Source: Kordiimonadaceae bacterium (GTDB lineage: Bacteria; Pseudomonadota; Alphaproteobacteria; Sphingomonadales; Kordiimonadaceae). From it: a stretch of DNA of 6,625 nt. Below the pieces are notes generated by a model that was not told the origin of the DNA, ran no database searches, and worked only from the letters and a program-made list of their open reading frames with translations. Made by a program: the position numbers and the translations under genes. Within the stretch, counting starts at the first letter, position 1; each line of letters opens with the position of its first letter. Positions 4,803 to 6,625 of this stretch are shown here, one piece after another. The stretch is taken from positions 1 through 6,625 of the forward strand of contig JAESTR010000162.1 of NCBI GenBank assembly GCA_016763495.1, written 5' to 3'.

Positions 4803-6625
4803 TTAGCCAAAAGTACGCTGCCACCAGCCTTTACGGCCTGCTTTGCCTTCGCCGCCAGTGCTCTCAACCAGCGTGGCTTTAGGCTTTGGTGCAGAAACTG
4901 GCTCAGCAGCTGTTTTAGCCGCAGCTTTAACCGCTGGCTTTGCCTCAGCAGGTTTAGCGTCACTTTTACGTGGGGCACGTTTGGCCTTGGCAGGCTTTTC
5001 GGCTGCACTCGGGCTACTAGATTCAGAAACCTTCGGTGCATCAGTGGTTTCTACTGCCGCTTTTGTTGTACGCCTGCGTCGTTTTGGTTTTTCCGCTGTT
5101 TCGTCTTTCGCCTCTACAGAAACCGTTGAATCTACGCCCGCTGTCTTTTCAACAGCTTTAGCTGCCCTGCGACGGCGAGGCTTTGGCTTTTCATCAGATT
5201 TTGGCGTGTCACCAGCCTTCTCAGCTTGGCTGGTTTCAGTTTCTGTATCAGCTGCTTTGCGACGCCCTCTGCGTTTAGGTTTTTCTTCTACTGCATTCTC
5301 AGTCGCTGTTTCGTGGACTTCAGCTGGTGCGGAAGCTTCAGCAGATGCTGGTGTCTCATCTGATGACGTACGTCTTATTCTACGGCGACGCCTAGTCGGC
5401 TTTTTGTCATCACCTGCGGCTTCGCCTTCTTGACTTGCGGCATCACCTTCTTGGGCGCCAACTGCTTTTGGGGCCTCGTCAGCATGGTCAGTTGATACGG
5501 TTTCCGCCGACACTGTTTCACCATTCTCTCTATTCTCAGTAGGCGCATCATTATGTGACCGGCGTCTGCGACCACCACGCGTGCCTCTACGGCGACGTGA
5601 GCGAGGCTTGTCCTCAGTGTCATCATCCGCGTTTTCGGCACGTGTCTCGCCAGCAGTTTCTTCAGTGTCTTCTTCAGATGAAGCATTTTGCTGTCGGTTA
5701 CTGCGATGGTCGCCGTTCTCAGCATCTTCACCGCCACGGCGCCTGCGGCGTCTACGACGGCGTTTTTTGCGCGGGTGCTCATCATCGTCATCTGCTTTGG
5801 CTACAGGTGTATTAGTCTCTTCTTTTTCTGACTTTTCTGACTTTTCTGATTTTTCATCTGTATCATCTGTATCATTAAAATCAGGAGCTGAGCTTTCAAG
5901 CGTCACAACGGCGTCTGCAGTAAGGGGGGCTTTCGCGTGCACAGTGGTTTCACGGGTAATTTCAATATCAGACTGACCTAATGTAGGCTGAGCCAATACT
6001 TCGATGATCAAATCATACTGTGCTTCAAGCGCTGATAGCACTGCCCGCTTTTTGTTTAGCAAATAAACAGCGACATCAGGGTTTGTTGAAATACGCACAG
6101 TATGGCTACGATTGCGAATGCCTTCTTCTTCAAGCTGGCGAAGCGCCATCAGAGATGCTGATTCTACCGAGCGCACGATGCCTGTACCTGCGCATGTAGC
6201 GCATGTTTCCATGGCAACTTCTAAGAGGTTAGGGCGCAAACGCTGGCGAGACATTTCCATCAAGCCAAAACTTGAAATCCGGCCAACCTGAATACGGGCG
6301 CGGTCATTCTTCAGCATGTCTTTCATTTTACGTTCGACCGCGCGGTTGTTGCCGCGGTCTTCCATATCAATGAAATCAATAACCACAAGGCCAGCCATAT
6401 CACGCAGGCGTAATTGGCGCGCTACTTCTTCAGCAGCTTCCAAATTGGTTTTAACAGCTGTTTCTTCAATGTTATGTTCTTTGGTCGCCCGGCCTGAGTT
6501 TACATCAATTGAGATGAGGGCCTCAGTTGGGTTAATAACGATATAGCCACCAGACTTAAGCTGAACCACAGGCTGGTACATAGCTTCCAAGCTGCTTTCC
6601 ACCTGATAGCGGTGATACAGTGGGA
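4803..6625 (-). CDS. rne: Ribonuclease E, C-terminal part (N-terminus outside window)
   Basis: RNase E is the essential single-strand endonuclease that starts mRNA decay, processes rRNA and tRNA precursors and scaffolds the RNA degradosome. The 606 visible residues begin PLYHRYQVESSLEAMYQ, inside the catalytic core, and remain open to the window edge, so the GTG at 6602 is internal and not a start. Numbering from the first full codon, the Mg-binding aspartates are Asp40 in ISIDVNSGRAT and Asp83 in VIDFIDM, and the zinc-link cysteines that hold dimers into a tetramer are Cys141 and Cys144 in CATC; spacing matches E. coli Asp303, Asp346, Cys404 and Cys407 exactly. From about residue 230 the protein becomes a disordered scaffold of alternating acidic stretches and Arg blocks, including nine consecutive arginines (5736-5762). 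It ends GWWQRTFG; a GWW motif at this place is the reported polynucleotide phosphorylase docking site in Caulobacter RNase E. Identification is secure; RNase G lacks this tail. Confidence 0.97.
   Translation of the reverse strand, partial: PLYHRYQVESSLEAMYQPVVQLKSGGYIVINPTEALISIDVNSGRATKEHNIEETAVKTNLEAAEEVARQLRLRDMAGLVVIDFIDMEDRGNNRAVERKMKDMLKNDRARIQVGRISSFGLMEMSRQRLRPNLLEVAMETCATCAGTGIVRSVESASLMALRQLEEEGIRNRSHTVRISTNPDVAVYLLNKKRAVLSALEAQYDLIIEVLAQPTLGQSDIEITRETTVHAKAPLTADAVVTLESSAPDFNDTDDTDEKSEKSEKSEKEETNTPVAKADDDDEHPRKKRRRRRRRRRGGEDAENGDHRSNRQQNASSEEDTEETAGETRAENADDDTEDKPRSRRRRGTRGGRRRRSHNDAPTENRENGETVSAETVSTDHADEAPKAVGAQEGDAASQEGEAAGDDKKPTRRRRRIRRTSSDETPASAEASAPAEVHETATENAVEEKPKRRGRRKAADTETETSQAEKAGDTPKSDEKPKPRRRRAAKAVEKTAGVDSTVSVEAKDETAEKPKRRRRTTKAAVETTDAPKVSESSSPSAAEKPAKAKRAPRKSDAKPAEAKPAVKAAAKTAAEPVSAPKPKATLVESTGGEGKAGRKGWWQRTFG
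5823..5849. repeat. 9-base tandem repeat in the rne scaffold region
   Basis: Three adjacent copies of a 9-base unit, YTTTTCTGA with only the first base varying, run from 5823 to 5849, followed by a degenerate fourth unit and then two copies of TGTATCATY (5859-5876). On the coding strand these give repeated Ser-Glu-Lys and Asp-Asp-Thr triplets in the disordered linker. Unit length is a multiple of three, so copy-number change would keep the reading frame. Confidence 0.8.

Noticed and set aside
4843..5433. Long plus-strand frame of 196 codons opposite rne
   Set aside because: It is the complement of the Arg/Ala/Glu-rich rne tail, gives a low-complexity Ala/Ser/Arg product and has no family motif. 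Other open frames across 4752-5976 on either strand are explained the same way.
6580..6602. GTG at 6602 as the start of the rne product
   Set aside because: The residues before it (PLYHRYQ) continue the RNase E alignment, so the gene extends past the window edge.

Overview
The window looks like a housekeeping stretch of an alphaproteobacterial chromosome with roughly 50% GC by eye. The support is the gene set and order: ribonuclease E with a long Arg-rich tail ending in a Gly-Trp-Trp motif, then an M48 metalloprotease with a tetratricopeptide tail, a DsbA-family periplasmic thiol oxidoreductase, a type II 3-dehydroquinate dehydratase (aroQ) and biotin carboxyl carrier protein (accB). From memory, rne / M48 protease / DsbA-like / aroQ / accB / accC is a recurring order in this class. 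The genus cannot be named from the sequence alone.

Layout, read from the right edge because most genes are on the minus strand. Positions 6625-4803 hold the C-terminal two-thirds or so of rne, whose start lies outside the window. Positions 4662-3253 hold a secreted BepA-like M48 protease, and 3195-2401 a secreted DsbA/ScsC-like protein; these two probably form one transcription unit. A strong bidirectional terminator sits at 2350-2383. Positions 2346-2093 hold no recognisable gene. On the plus strand, 1088-2092 carries thiS and thiG, the sulfur carrier and the synthase for the thiazole half of thiamine. On the minus strand, 917-447 is aroQ and 428-1 is accB, which runs off the left edge and probably continues into accC.

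Functionally there are four blocks. RNase E is the RNA degradosome scaffold and main mRNA endonuclease. The M48/DsbA pair points to envelope protein quality control. ThiS/ThiG make the thiazole phosphate of thiamine. AroQ (shikimate pathway) and AccB (fatty acid synthesis) form a two-gene operon start. The main oddity is positional: thiSG, in the opposite orientation, lies inside an otherwise familiar co-directional cluster, without other thiamine genes in view and without a recognisable TPP riboswitch. I found no mobile element, CRISPR array, tRNA or rRNA, and nothing that convincingly amounts to an undescribed system.
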